Positions 39,268 to 51,838 of a DNA stretch of 64,000 nt are shown here, piece after piece (the first letter of the stretch is position 1; every line of letters begins with the position of its first letter). The position numbers were made by a program, and so were the translations under genes. The notes under the pieces are model-generated. The model did not search any database and had not been told where the DNA came from. It was given only the letters and a program-made list of their open reading frames with translations. Location: positions 1,245,183-1,309,182 of the forward strand of contig VFFE01009165.1 of NCBI GenBank assembly GCA_008921705.1. Direction: 5' to 3'. The DNA is from Burhinus oedicnemus (lineage: Eukaryota; Chordata; Aves; Charadriiformes; Burhinidae).

Positions 39268-42200
39268 TTAATTGTTGTGAAAAGTTTTTGTTTAGTTTGG
39301 GGCCTCTCTACACTCAAGTAGTTTTCAAACTATGGAAATAGGCTGCAATGAATAATCCTACATACATTCAAGAAATGCCAACAATCCCTAAAATATGTTT
39401 ACTCTAAATGTTAAAGGATTTCATAGTAACAGATTTTAAAAGAAAGGTGCGTGAATTATTTATTTCTGTTATTAAAGTATTTATAAGCTACTGGAGTCAC
39501 CCACCTAAGCAATAAGCACTCTTTATGTAAATAATTTACATTTCAGAAATTGCTACAAAATGTGTGATGACTTGTTTATGTAAAACTTGATGGGGGATCA
39601 TTGTTAGGATGGCATAACTGAAAGCCATTACCTACACAGGGAAAACAGCTATTTAGCAAGTTTCACATCACTCACAAGCTAGAAAAAGTTCAAATATTAA
39701 TGTTCCCATAACAAAAAATAACCCAGGGTTTGTTTATATACCTGTCTGCATACATGTAAAAGTGCATATAAGTATCTATAACCACATACCTATATATAAC
39801 TGTGCAGGGAGGCTGATTTGCCTATTAGCACATTTGACATGATTTATATTCTGAATCACTGTTAATATTGTCCTCCTTGATACAAGACTCACTTGGATAT
39901 TGCATCTCGTGCCTGATTTTTCCTTTAATTTTCAAAACATATCCCTCCAGAATCCCTTCAGGATATACTTTTGAACATCCTCTTTAAATGTGGAAAGAAC
40001 TTCAAAGTTCTGTTAGTAATTTATGTACAGCATGATGGACTGGGGTCAGTTCACAACTGAATTCCCAAGGCAAGAAAATTAGATGATGGGAAAGACAATT
40101 TAATATAAAATGCTTCCTTGCTCAACAGTTCACACAGAGGCAGGTCCTTCTTCATGCAGGCAGTCCCCTTTGAAACCAGAGCCCTCATTGCCTTGTGTTT
40201 TTTATAGTCATTCACACCAAGGTGAATAAATGTTAAAAATGCCAGCCCTCTAACCTAGGAGCAATTTATCACACTGCATTCACTGAACCTCCGATCAGGC
40301 ATGGTTCAATGGAGATGGTTTCTAGTTATATTAAACAGCAGTGCAAGAGTAGCCCCAAAGCTAGGCTGGCCAGCTGCCTGAGCGGTGTACCTCACCGTTT
40401 AGGTCTGGGCTGATGCAGTAGCTGATGCACCGCAGGGAGTGCCCCGCATACCAGAGCCTATTTATCCGCCCTGCACATCTGGCTTAACCACTCAAGCCCA
40501 TCCACCCCTGCAGCTGAACCACATGACAGACCGCTGAGAAAACAAGACAGAAAGGTCTCCTTAGCAAACAGCCCTGTTGTTGTCTAAGGCAAGTGCAGAA
40601 CAGGCCTGTGGGCATGGTGAATTCAGGCTGTCCATAAAGACAATGCGGTTCTCCGTAACGCTCCCATCTACTGGTCACTGCTGGAACCAGGCATCTCAGG
40701 CAAGTGTAGGTTTTGTCCGTGCATAAAGAAGGGCATCAAGATTTTCTTTTGTTAAATCTTTCACTTTTGCACTTCAAAACCTAAAACCAGCTTTTTGGTG
40801 TAGCACATCTGTGGATTAAACTTTATGCAAGATGTCACGGCTGATTCATCTGGCTCAAAATCCTATACTGATCAAAACGTAATATTCAGGAGCACTTGCC
40901 CCTGCAACCACCTTTGTCTTCCCCAAAAATATTTTTTGGAGCTATACAAAAATGTTAATGAAATTTTTAATTACATTCCTAAACCTATACTATGATATCG
41001 AAATCAGCTTGACAGAGCTGAAAATCAGGCCACCTATTTAAAGTGTTAAATAAACTATTCAGAGAGAACATCTTCGAAACTGTAACCTCTTTCTTCTTTC
41101 CTGTCTTTTGTTTTAAAGTATTCCTCCCACCAGCATTTTGACTCTTTTTCTGTCTTCATGTTTTTTAAACACCTAGCCAGTATTAACACCAAAGAATAAC
41201 ACCAGCCAGAATTCACAAACCAGTGAATTGGCTAAGTAAAATGAAAGATACTAAAAATGAAGGCAAAGAAGCATGTATGTGTACTTGCCTATACACAGTA
41301 GCTGTTGTTCACTTGAAAATTTGGCACATAGTGTCTGATTCTGTCCACAAGAAAATCTTGTTACCCGTACTTTTCTTGAATTATTAAGATGATCATCAAT
41401 GATCATTCACTAATGATAATCATATTTTATAAATATAAATTATGCTTGGATCTAAATAGTGATTTAATGACATAAAACTCAGTATTAATGCTGTAATTAC
41501 TTCTTTCTCCGTGTGCTGATAAACAGATATGCATCATGGGATGCTCACAACAGCATGTCAGCCTCTCATGCCATAAAACAAGCCATGGAAATACCAACAT
41601 ATAAAAGAACCTTAACGAGAGAATTATTAAAAGTCATCCATAAATTTCATGGCTTTTCTGAGCTTAAGACCGATCCTCTTACATTAACATAGTTTCTTCT
41701 GATCTGCACTGCTTTTAACTGGAAGTGTCTCCAGCTTATTATTCAAAAGAGATATTTGCAAGGAGTATAGAATGGGAAGCACAATTAGAAAACAGCTGCT
41801 GTTTAGCATTTGCCATAAAACTTCAAGATTCCTAGTAGGTGTTCTTTAGAAAAAGTCAATTAGTAATTTAGAGCAGAACAGAGCTCATCACAATTTCTGT
41901 TCTCAGTAGCACCAGGGGAGTTCTTCTTTGATTAGACTACTTGCAGTGGGGGCTTCCTTTGTATCCTTCATAATGGAGTTTACATTATAAAGGCATTTTT
42001 TTTTAAAACGCTACAAAACTCAGAACACCGATAGACAGCTCTGTGTCTCTCATCTTTATCTCAAAGGACACGGATAAAGTCTGTTGTCAAATTAGTCAGT
42101 GAGGAGGGAGGATAATCCCTAGCAGAGAGGCTGTTAGGCAGATCAAGGATGAAAGAGTGTCTAAACACAGGGCTCACCTATGTAATTAATTGTGCTCATG

Positions 42201-45200
42201 CAGAAGTGCTGAACTACTAGTGCAGTCCCTCCAGCCTAGGATATCGATCTCCAGGAAACAAACTATATCCTATCTGGCAATTGCCCAGAGATCACTTCTT
42301 AATATCTCAGCTGGGCATCCAGGGGAGCTGAAAAGCACAGTGAGTATGTACTGAATAGATCTGCAGTCACTGCAAAGAGCAGACTCCACTGGTTTCACCG
42401 GTGTCAAACTCGATCACACTGCAAGCGCTCGGATCAGTTGCAAAAGGGCTGCCACTTGCTTTCAGGTGAGATGTATTTGAAGGCATTTGCCATCCCCTGT
42501 GTACTGCTCCTGCTTTGCCAGGAGAAATCTAAGAGTAGAAGTCTCTGATCACGCACCATTGCTTGAGCGGCAGAGTATAGCAACGCAACAACGTGAAATC
42601 TGACCTATATAGGCTCCGTATTAATAGAACAAACAAGAGAATCAGTCTTGTAGACAAGATACTAGGCACACTGCACACCACATTAGAGGCTGCTAGAAAA
42701 CAATACTGATTACAAATATTAAGAAATCAATCATATTATACTAATCGATTAAAAGGGCTGCTTCAATATGTTTCACAGATTAGAGATTGTTTCACTTGTA
42801 TTGATATGAGTACAGTCAGAGATACTGTTCTAATTTCTGTTTGCTTTAAACAATTTTTTTTTGTTTAAGTATGTACCAAGGTATGACATATTATGTCTAA
42901 CATGCACTAAAGCAGTGACAGCATGCATTCATATTCAGAATGTTTGTAACATCACACAGCACCAGCCACGCCAGTTTTTAAGATACTTGAATTCACAACA
43001 GCTGGTCTCACCAAACTACTCCCGACTGCAAGCTGTGACCTAAATCTTCCCACGGTTTCCTGTTGCAGCTTTACATTCAAGCAGATGAACAGTGATGCAG
43101 AACAGGACTGAGAGGTGCTCTGCAAAGTTTAGAGGTTGCTCTACACTTAAGGACAGAAGCTGTAGAGGAGACTCCCCACCCCTCTGGCTGCCGTTCCCAA
43201 GTGTCGGACTCCACAAATGCCTTACACCCCCTCATTGTTCTTCTGCAGTGTCAATTATAAGGCCTTGTATGGCTCCAGGAAGGGATGAGAGGAGTCATTT
43301 TAAGCTAGCTCCTTCTCTTTGGCTTAGCAAAGACAGCAGAGGTTTGCTTTTGGTGCTTCATCATCTTCTTTGAGACACAGTGTCCCACTGAGCTCATTTC
43401 AGTGTTTTAGCATTTCCTGTTCAACACATGTGAGGCTGCAAGAGAAGAACATGAACTGTCTTGGTGTGCAATTAAATAACAGCTTCAATGCAATACAGAG
43501 AGTGTTTCTTTCCCAGAAGTTGTGTTACAGAGAATCTGACACGAATGTTTATTTGAGGGTTGGGGTTTTTTTTAGAGAGATGATGCTGAATCAATAATTT
43601 GCTGTTGAATGTTTGGAGTGTGCTAGCAGAACTACTTCACTTGCAAATAAAATAATTTCTTAGCATATTTAAAAGATGTACAGAATTAGGAACATAAGGA
43701 TTTCGCATTTATTAGCTGAGCAAGACACACATGAAAGTAGGAATGTAACTGAAAGACAGACAGCTTAATAGTAATGGTGTTCTTTTCTTTATTTACTCAG
43801 CACTTACTATCTGTGCCTGTGATTTAATTTGCAAGGATATAATACAGCATATATAAATTCTGACCAGCAGCTCTTCAGGAGGTTGTCTAATATGAATTGA
43901 TAACGTAAGGAGTTAATAATATCTGTCCACAGGATTAGTAAGGCACACTGAACCATGGATGTTTTCCTTCATTTGTAGCCTGAAGCTCCAACCTATGTGA
44001 AACTTTTTAAATGCTTAATTAGTGGTAATCAGGCAGCAATACAGATCCAGTCTAATTGAAGGGACGGGACAGCTCTCCAGCTTGGCAGCTACTGCCGGAG
44101 GCAGAAGAACGTGCTTCTCTAATATTCAGCAATTCATCTTTATTTTCTTGTATCAGAATTTTCTGTTATTTTTCTATAAGCTTTGCTAAACAAAATTGAA
44201 CAAATCTAGTGTTATCAGCTGAATAAAGTAACATCATAGAAAGCACTTTTTGTATTGTTGCATGACAGTATAATACTTTGAAAGTGTTTCTATGTCACAG
44301 TTCAATGTTTTGCAGACTTAACTCCTGCAGATTAAAAAGAACCATGTTAACATACTCCAGAAATGCATGAATGTGGATTTTAGGAAAACAAGCTTGCCAT
44401 GTTTTTTGATTTTCTCAGATTTGGGTTGCTTTCTAATATCTCCACTGTATTTTCTTCAGCCAAGATATAATTTTGCTTGTGAAGGAAATCAAAAGCCAAA
44501 TTAGAAGTATGAACGGGAGGGACTGTTTTCAGCTGCCTAAATATCTTTCGCTCTTTTTATATGCATTTCCTTATTTCCACAGTTGGAGAAATAGACCACA
44601 GTAGCAGGAAGCCTAGTTTTTAATGAAAAGCATCTGCATTACGGAGAAAACTCGCCAGCACTTAATCCTGATGAGGTGTAATTTCTTCCTTTGTCATAGC
44701 TACTGGACCTGTTTAAGATGCAAAAGCTGAAACTGGCAGAACAAGCTGAAAAAATACATGCATCTTCAAGTAGAAATAGCCACCACAGAAGCAACCCAGT
44801 GAGATCTACAGCCATAAAAAAACAGCATGAGTCTGAATGAAACCCTTGGAGTGTAACATGCTATAAATTTACCTCCATTCACATAGCATATTCGAAAAAT
44901 ACTACATACATTATTCCAAAAAGTGTGTTTTCTTTCTTTTCTAAAATAAATGGAAGATTTTTCTATCATGGTTCTTGCATTCAGAAACCCCATAACAATT
45001 TCCCTATTGAAAAATATTTTAGTAAACTACATCTGGGGACTGCAGTAATTGCAGATTTTTTACAAAACAAAATGTAAAACAGCACATTTAAAGGGAATTA
45101 CAAAGCACTCTTTTAATAATTTAGAAACTTTATATATTCTGTCCAGAAAATAAAACACTGCTGCTTAGTTTTTTGTACCAGTCAACGATTCTAGACAACA

Positions 45201-45597
45201 TTTTATGATATTTTACAAATTCTTCTTATCCTCATTGAAAACCTTTTAGACATACTAGAAATGCTTACAGAGAATGGCTTCATTTAACTGACCGTTCCAA
45301 AAATTTATTGCAGCAGTGCCACATGTGATATTTCCACTGATTAAGAAAGTTTTATGGAGCCATAAGCAGAGAAAAAATGGTACTGTGTGAGCTCTATTCA
45401 TAAATACTGTCAGGACTGACAATCGTTTCAAGACTGCTGGTTAAGTAAAATACCACTTTTCATATAGACTACTATATTCCAGTATGACTATTTATGACTC
45501 TCACTCAACACCCTTTCACATATACAATTGTCAAATTATTGAATTTCTGTTCTGCCTAAAATCCTTTCCTTTCTCTGTTCTGGATATTCTTTGTGTG
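39268..45597. other. Unique DNA, no gene seen
   Basis: No exon or young repeat is recognised. A small CpG-richer patch lies around 40380-40470 (about six CpG in 100 bases). A possible MITE fragment is at 41018 and a cluster of ATGATCAT-like words at 41389-41425. Open frames of 60-93 codons have no recognisable domain. Confidence 0.5.
41018..41055. mobile_element. Possible ancient MITE fragment
   Basis: CTGAAAATCAGGCCACCTAT followed by TTAAAGTGTTAAATAA resembles, from memory, one arm of a palindromic amniote MITE with CTGAAAATCAGGCCACTTAT and a following TTAGGTGCCTAAATA. Only one arm is present and the match is short. Confidence 0.3.
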
Positions 45598-45652
45598 TTT
45601 GGGTTTTTGGTTGGGGTTTTTTTTTTTGGTGGGGGAAGTTGCAGGGGGGGGG
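45598..45652 (+). repeat. G/T homopolymer-rich low-complexity tract
   Basis: Alternating T-runs and G-runs, including an 11-base T run, GGGGG, and a run of nine G at 45644-45652. It lies about 90 bases from the 3' end of the CR1 copy starting at 45745. Some of the loops are too long for a canonical quadruplex. The homopolymers make base-level accuracy doubtful. Confidence 0.7.
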
Positions 45653-45825
45653 CAGGATTTGCAGAGTCTTTCTTCGCAATGATGGAAGAATCTCAGTAAA
45701 CATTCCCTCATCTGAATAGGAAAAGAAAAGAAGAAAATCTGAAAGAATCATAGAATTGTTTAGGTTAGAAAAGAGTTTTAAGATCATCAAGTCCAACTGT
45801 TAACCTAGCACTGCCAAGTCCACCA

Positions 45826-46407
45826 CTAAGCCATGTCCCTCAGCACTGCATCTACATGTCTTTTAAATATCTCCAGGGATGGTGACTCAACCAGTTGCCT
45901 GGACAGCCTGTTCCAATGCTTGATAACCCTTTTGGTGAGGAAGTTTTTCTGAATATCCAATCTAAACCTCCCCTGGCACAACTTGAGGCCATTTCCTCTC
46001 ATCCTATCGCTTGTTACTTGGGAGAAGATACCAACTCCCACCTCGTTACAACCTCCTTTGAGGTAGTTGTAGAGACGGACAAGGTCTCCCCTGAGCCTCC
46101 TTTTCTCCAGGCTAAACAACACCAGTTCCCTCAGCTGCTCCTTGTAAGACTTGTGCTCTACACCCTTCACCAGCTTCATTGTCCTTCTTTGTAACCACTC
46201 CAGCACTTCAATGTCTTTCCTGTAGCAAGGAGCCCAAAACTGAACACAGTATTTGAGGTGGGACCTCACCAGTGCCAAGTACAGGGGGACAATCACTTCC
46301 CTACTCCTGCTGGCCACACAATTTCTGATACAAGGCAGGACGCTATTGGCCTGCTTGGCGACCTGGGCACACTGCTGGCTTATATTCAGCCGGCTGTCAA
46401 CCAACAC
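45826..46407 (-). pseudogene. CR1 ORF2 C-terminal half (193 codons)
   Basis: The C-terminal part of CR1 ORF2 downstream of the polymerase core. Segments in order are [17 protein letters not shown] (about residues 2-18), [120 protein letters not shown] and a final ALRDMA. No stop occurs inside. The true reading frame continues upstream (minus strand) in another frame because of a frameshift, so the apparent start is only the first ATG of an interrupted ORF. It is inactive. Confidence 0.93.
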
Positions 46408-46579
46408 CCCCAGGTTCTTTTCCGCTGGGCAGCTTCCCAGCCACTCTTCCCCAAGCCTGTAGCATTGCTTGGGGTTGTTGTGACTGAAGTGCAGGACCCG
46501 GCACTTGGCCTTGTTGAACCTCGTACCATTGGCCTCGGCCCATCAATCCAGCCTGTGCAGATCCCTCTGTAGAGCCTTC

Positions 46580-46995
46580 CTACACAAGCACATCAACACT
46601 CCCACCCAACTTGGTGTCATTTGCAAACTTACTGAGGGTGCACTCGATCCCCTCGTCCAGATTGTTGATAAAGATATTAAACAGAACAGGCCCCAATACT
46701 GAGCCCGGGGGAACACCACCTGTGACTGGCTGCCAACTGGATTTAAATCCATTCACCACAACTCTTTGGGCCCAACCATCCAGCCAGCAAAGAGTATGCC
46801 CATTCAAACCATGAGCAGTCAGTTTCTCCAGGAGTATGCTGTGGGAAACGGTGTCAAAGCCTTTACTAAAATCTAGATAGACAATATCCACAGCCTTTCC
46901 CTCATCCACTAAGTGGTTCACTTTGTCATAGAAGGAGATCAGGTTAGTCAAGCAGGACCTGACATTCATAAACCCATGCTGACTGGGCCTGATCA
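46580..46995 (-). pseudogene. CR1 reverse transcriptase fragment with FAND motif
   Basis: Central palm region of the CR1 reverse transcriptase. In order it shows [38 protein letters not shown] (the first catalytic aspartate lies in LDFSK), [30 protein letters not shown] and [11 protein letters not shown]. The normal FADD box reads FAND, with the codon for the first aspartate now AAT (46619-46621), which should abolish metal binding. A WVKNWLDG-type segment is shortened to WLDGW, an in-frame loss of about four codons. A TAG ends the frame at 46580, and the sequence resumes in another frame as [13 protein letters not shown]. The open frame continues upstream to 47029, but those residues are not CR1. 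Confidence 0.92.
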
Positions 46996-47000
46996 GAAGC

Positions 47001-50000
47001 TTGACTATTCCACATTGTAATTTTTTCAAGTGGTTAATAACAGGGTTTTATCTGCTTTCTTGTTTCAAATCAATCAAACAAAGGAAAATCTTCCAAGAAA
47101 CAGTCCAGAGGTACCAGAAGGTCTCTAGTTTGGAAAACATATTATGTTATATAGTATAATTTATACTATGAAGTATCTGGGTTGTGAATAATCAATGCAG
47201 AGAAAGTATTTCTAGTAAATATATCTAGCAAATTGGGTAACTCTACTCTAAAATATTATTTGTTTCACATCATCTTGTGTCATCTTTATGACGCATCTCA
47301 CAGCCACGTCTATTTTATTATGTCATTTTCAGATTTTGCTGCTGTATATTGATGTGTGATTTGATATTAAGTACCGTAAAATAGTAGGCTATAAAGTAAA
47401 TTACATCAATATCAAACAACAAGTAAGACATTACAAAATACATTTATTGCCTCAATATGTGCTATGATATGCCAGAGAAGTACACTCAGCATTGATAGTT
47501 GTCCTGCTTACTTTTGGCTATGCCTCTAAGCAAACTTCTGTTAACGTGAGTTTTTGCAGTAGCCAAATGTTAATTACTTCTCAACCACCTGTGAAGCGAC
47601 TTTGCTTAATGCATCACATTAAAATTACATTAAAGCAAATGTACTCCCTCTTTAAGTTAAAAAGCCCACGTTGAAGGCTCTCAGAAATAAGATCACATTT
47701 TACTTTACCTGAGTACAAAATGCAGAAAGATGCTTAGACCTTTTTTTTTTGTCCTCTCTTGGCCCAACATAAACGAATCCTCTGAAATGAGAAAGCCTTC
47801 TGGTTGTATTGCAGCACCTATCCCATATTCACATGGGGTTACACTAGCACCTCTTGTCATGAAAGAATAGGAACTCCTGGCTTCTGCAGCCTCTGCCTCA
47901 GGCACAAAACACTCAGGAATGAACACCGAGCTGTATGACTACAGATCACCTGTTGTATGGCTAGCACAAAAAGGATCAACCAGCTTGCAGGTTGATTTAA
48001 AAAGCCTGCAAGTTATGTACAGTAATCAGTTCTTTGAACGGCTTGAATTTATATGAAAAATGTATGAAGAACAAACAGAGTAAACATGTGCAAAGAAACT
48101 GCTTGCTGAGTTAAAACATGATCTTTGAATTAGCTCAAGATGGCTATGATCTTAATTTGTTCTGTGACCTCTTTTTTTAGTTTCCATAGATCTGAAAGGA
48201 GGATAATGTCATTTTCCCATAATTTGTTATTTAGGGCTAGCTTGTGACTTACATCAGTGTCCAAGTAAGAAGGTAAGTAGTAATAAAAACTTGGTTTTAC
48301 TCCATCTTAAATGCAGAAATTCTTCAGAAAGGGTTGTAAACGTGCAATTTTGGAAGAATCGTGGCCCCATCAGCGAGAAGGCCGAAAAGTTTCACTGTTC
48401 ATATCGATATGTGGTTAGTCATTATTACCTTGAAGCTACATGGAAACAAGGAGAGCTATGACTTTCTGCAAAAGAGTGCCATCCTCTAGATATTTGTACA
48501 GTCATCTAGGTTTTGGCTTAAGCTTTTGTAAATGTATGAACGTGACAAGGTGCTGTAACAGTTCTAGAGGTAAATGGAAGAATAAAAATACTTATTTTCA
48601 AAACCTCAATCCTTTACTATAATTGTTTGTATTTTTATATTAGAATGCTGCATCTAACTTTCTTGGTAAAGTTTCATAAGATCCCTCAGACTCCTCCTTT
48701 CTGCCCTACCATACTTCAGAATGAGAGTGATGTGTTTGTTGCTGGGATAGGTTTTGACCCTTGACTTAATTTATTTTTTTTCTAGGTTAAGTGAAAGAAG
48801 AGAGCAAAACTGTTAATATGCAAGGCGTGGGAAGTAGAATGTAAGTACCTAACGAGTATGTCCCCAGGTGTGGGCTATTCACACTTGAAGGCAACATAAC
48901 TATTTTGGTCCTTTCTTGGAGGCTCCATCTCACAAATGCATTCGGAGTACAAAGACCCAAGTAGTCAAAAGGATAAAATGCCCTTCTGCCTTTGTCTGTT
49001 TAGAGGCAACAAACACTACAAGAGCCAACTTCAGAAGCCAAGTACTTATCTAAAACAATGAATAATGTCGTAAACAAAGCAGTCCTTGAAGAGACAGAAG
49101 AGATCTGTGTCCAGATGTTGAAAGAAAACACATAAATGTAGCACTGATTTTTTTTCTCCAAGAGCTGAATCTCCAAGGTTTTGCTGGAGTTCATATAAAG
49201 AATAAATAAATACAAGTTTTGTTACACTTGAGCAAGTAAAGTTGTTAAACTGAGGTGGGACAAAAGACGGAGCAGATTATTCAAAAGCTGAAATTTCTGT
49301 TGAGTTTACCTTTCCTATATCTATTATTTCCTCCTTATTCCCCAGCTCAGATACAGCGTAAAGTTGCTCAGACAAGCAGGCGAGAATTGCTTAGACACAC
49401 AGCACAGATTAAAATGGCAAACTGCCACATTCTTTAGCACAGAGGCACAGTACTATAATCCTACTAGGCCTAAATTGAATCCAAGGCAGGTTTATAGGAT
49501 AACACAGCTCAGGAGAAGAGGTGAAACCAAAATCTTTTTGTCCACTCAGCTTATGTGTTGTGCCAAGAACTAGGAGTTGTCTCCCTTAGGACCAAAGGTC
49601 TGGCCTTTACACAAAGCTCACCCATCCAGAAACCTGTTGAGACACCTCCTGGCATAGTGGTGATAGGCTTGCTGTCCTTTATTTTAGTTCTGCTGATTGC
49701 CTCCACATTGGACCTCACCTCCTCATCCCCTCTTCAGGTGAGCAGCAATAGATATGAAATAGCATCCTTTTATCCTGATGCTATTAAAAGAGCACACATA
49801 GCTAGCCTGTGCTGTTACCACATTTTTCTTCAAATCACTATCTTCTAGGCCATCTTATATGAGGACTAATAAAAGAATCTCTAATGAATCTCCAAGAAAT
49901 GAACAGAGCTAGCTCCCCTTCTCCCATCTAACAGGAGGAGGGTAGCAATGAGTCTCAATAAATCAATAGCTCTGAGGTCAAAATTCATTAGTTTTAGTGA

Positions 50001-51258
50001 TAACTCAAACACCAATATACCTTAAAGCTCCACCGCTTACCCATGGCTGCAATAAAAGAGAGAAATTGTCATGTTATAAAGGTCTACACTATCGTTTTTC
50101 AAGTATTTCTGTGATGTAAGTAAAGGACTACTAGAAAAGGTATACAGGAGAAGTGTACATGGGGCTATAATGTCTGCTAAAGACCAGGTTGCTGAAACTG
50201 ATGTTTTCTAGAAGACCAAGCTTTTAAAAAGCTTAGGAAACACTCAGATAGTCCTTGAGTGAGGTGGGTGAACTGATCTAGAAGGTATGTATTGGTAGCA
50301 AGTATTGGTAGAGAAATCAATGGCAAAGATTGTTAGTCACTTTTTAGACACTGTTGAGGATGGAAAATCGTTTACAAGTGTTTGCAAGAAATGTTTATTT
50401 TTTTCCACACTAAATGTCATCTCCTGATAGAATAAAGGGTCTCATGCTTCATGGAAAACATTTCAGTAGAATAATTCTGTCCACTGTCTTGTTACTATTT
50501 TCTCCCTCTGTTTATAGTAGAAGTGACATTTATATGAAAATAAGATCTTTGTGTCATGACAATTACTCTGCTTCAACTGCTTATTCCCCACTTGAGGATG
50601 CAGTTATTTCCATACATATCAAATGCATTCTCACCCAGGAATTGGTCCGAAGACCAACAAGGCCAGTAATACACTTCCCATTCATTCTGTGGGCACTAGG
50701 AGATGTTAAGAATTCCAATATTGCACAGAAAACAAATGTCTTAGAAATAGATTTTTTTAAATGTCTTTTACCCACTAATAAATTTAGGAATAAGAAAGGA
50801 AAATACTTCTTAAATTACAGATAAAGAGGAATTATCTTTAAAGTATTTTGTTCTAGAAACCTGACCTGTTCTCGCAAATTAGTGGTTTCCAATAAAGCAT
50901 TGTGGTGCAAGCACTACTTTTAATTCTGATGCAGAACTGGAGTATTTTTTTTTTAAATAAGAAAGAGACATAAAGAGAAAAAGAGAAAGAGAAATAAGGC
51001 CCTGTAACTGTTGTCTTGTCCTGCAGCCCTTCTCAGGTCTACTTGTTGCCTCTACCATTGGGGCTCTTCAGATGGGCTGGGGTTTTTTCCCTAAATACAT
51101 CTTCTGTTTTTTCTCTCTGCCATACTTAGCAGCTAAGAGGCTTAGCTGCCTCTTTTTCCATGCTATGCTTTCCTGCTTCACAAAATTTCATAATGTTCTG
51201 ACATTCTCTACAACACGATGCATCTTCTTGTAAGGACAAATTTAAAGGGATAGATCTG
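47001..51258. other. Unique DNA, no gene seen
   Basis: No exon or repeat is recognised. A GA-rich stretch lies at about 50961-50998. The 136-codon frame at 50414-50824 matches nothing I know and has no visible splice or promoter context. Confidence 0.5.
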
Positions 51259-51838
51259 AAGGTGTGTGGCAAGCAGGTCACGGGAGGTTATCCTCCCCCT
51301 CTACTCTGCCCTGGTGAGGCCACACCTGGAGTACTGGGTCCAGTTCTGGGCTCCCCAGTTCAAGAAGGACAGGGAACTGCTGGAGAGGCTACAGCAGAGG
51401 ACTACAAAGATGATTAGGGGGCTGGAACATCTTTGTTATGAGGAAAGGCTGAGGGACTTGGGTCTTTTTAGTCTGGAGAACAGAAGGCTGAGGGGGGATC
51501 TCATCAATGCCTATAAATACTTAAAGGGAGGGTGCTAGGAGGATGGCACCAGTCTTTTTGCAGTAGTGCCCAGTGATAGGACAAGAGGTAATGAGCACAA
51601 ACTTGAACGTAGGAAGTTCCATCTAAAGATGAGGAGGAACTTCTTTCCTTTGAGGGTGGCAGAGCACTGGAACAGGCTGCCCAGAGAGGTGGTGGAGTCT
51701 CTGACTCTGGAGACATTCCAAACCCGCCTGGATGCCGCCCTGTGCAACCTGCTCTAGGTGTCCCTGCTCTGGCAGGGGGGTTGGACTAGTTGATCTCCAG
51801 AGGTCCCTTCCAACCCCTGTGATTCTGTGATTCTGTGA
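51259..51838 (+). mobile_element. CR1 LINE, 5'-truncated, complete 3' end
   Basis: A 580-base CR1 copy that enters ORF2 near the [16 protein letters not shown] segment and ends in the tail TGTGATTCTGTGATTCTGTG. The 3' block TTGGACTAGTTGATCTCCAG with AGGTCCCTTCCAACCCC is well conserved. It belongs to the subgroup of the copies at 4729 and 60824 but is much better preserved than 4729, so it is probably younger. It is in opposite orientation to the 60824 copy. Confidence 0.97.
51266..51757 (+). pseudogene. CR1 ORF2 C-terminal fragment with one in-frame stop
   Basis: One continuous frame of 164 codons counting the final stop, interrupted only by TAG at 51536-51538. It reads [74 protein letters not shown] and KYLKGGC, then the stop, then [40 protein letters not shown] and [14 protein letters not shown], ending CNLL and stop. 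Because the stop is a point change with the frame kept on both sides, the copy is otherwise nearly clean. The catalytic domains are absent by 5' truncation. Confidence 0.94.

Larger units (their letters stand above)
45745..47000 (-). mobile_element. CR1 LINE, 1.25 kb, with partial reverse transcriptase
   Basis: The plus strand opens with a short CR1 tail (AAGAATCATAGAATTG), the 3' block (AGATCATCAAGTCCAACTGT) and the subgroup marker complementary to GACATGGTTTAGTGGTGG. Antisense ORF2 then extends to the QHGFM/SCLTNLI region of the reverse transcriptase, after which CR1 similarity fades near 46995. It is one of the two longest copies here and shares its subgroup with the copies at 1549 and 56507. 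The coding region is split by a frameshift and the catalytic motif is altered, so it is a dead copy. Confidence 0.97.

Noticed and set aside
39316..39340. GTAGTTTTCAAACTATGGAA resembling a hAT (Charlie-type) terminal repeat
   Set aside because: Only a partial match to CAGTGGTTCTCAAACTGTGG-like ends, with no partner inverted end and no 8-base duplication found.
46258..46572. 104-codon plus-strand open frame
   Set aside because: Antisense shadow of the CR1 ORF2 region in the minus-strand copy at 45745-47000.
50414..50824. 136-codon open frame on the plus strand
   Set aside because: No recognisable motif, low-complexity K/N-rich end, no promoter or splice context. Expected by chance in 64 kb.
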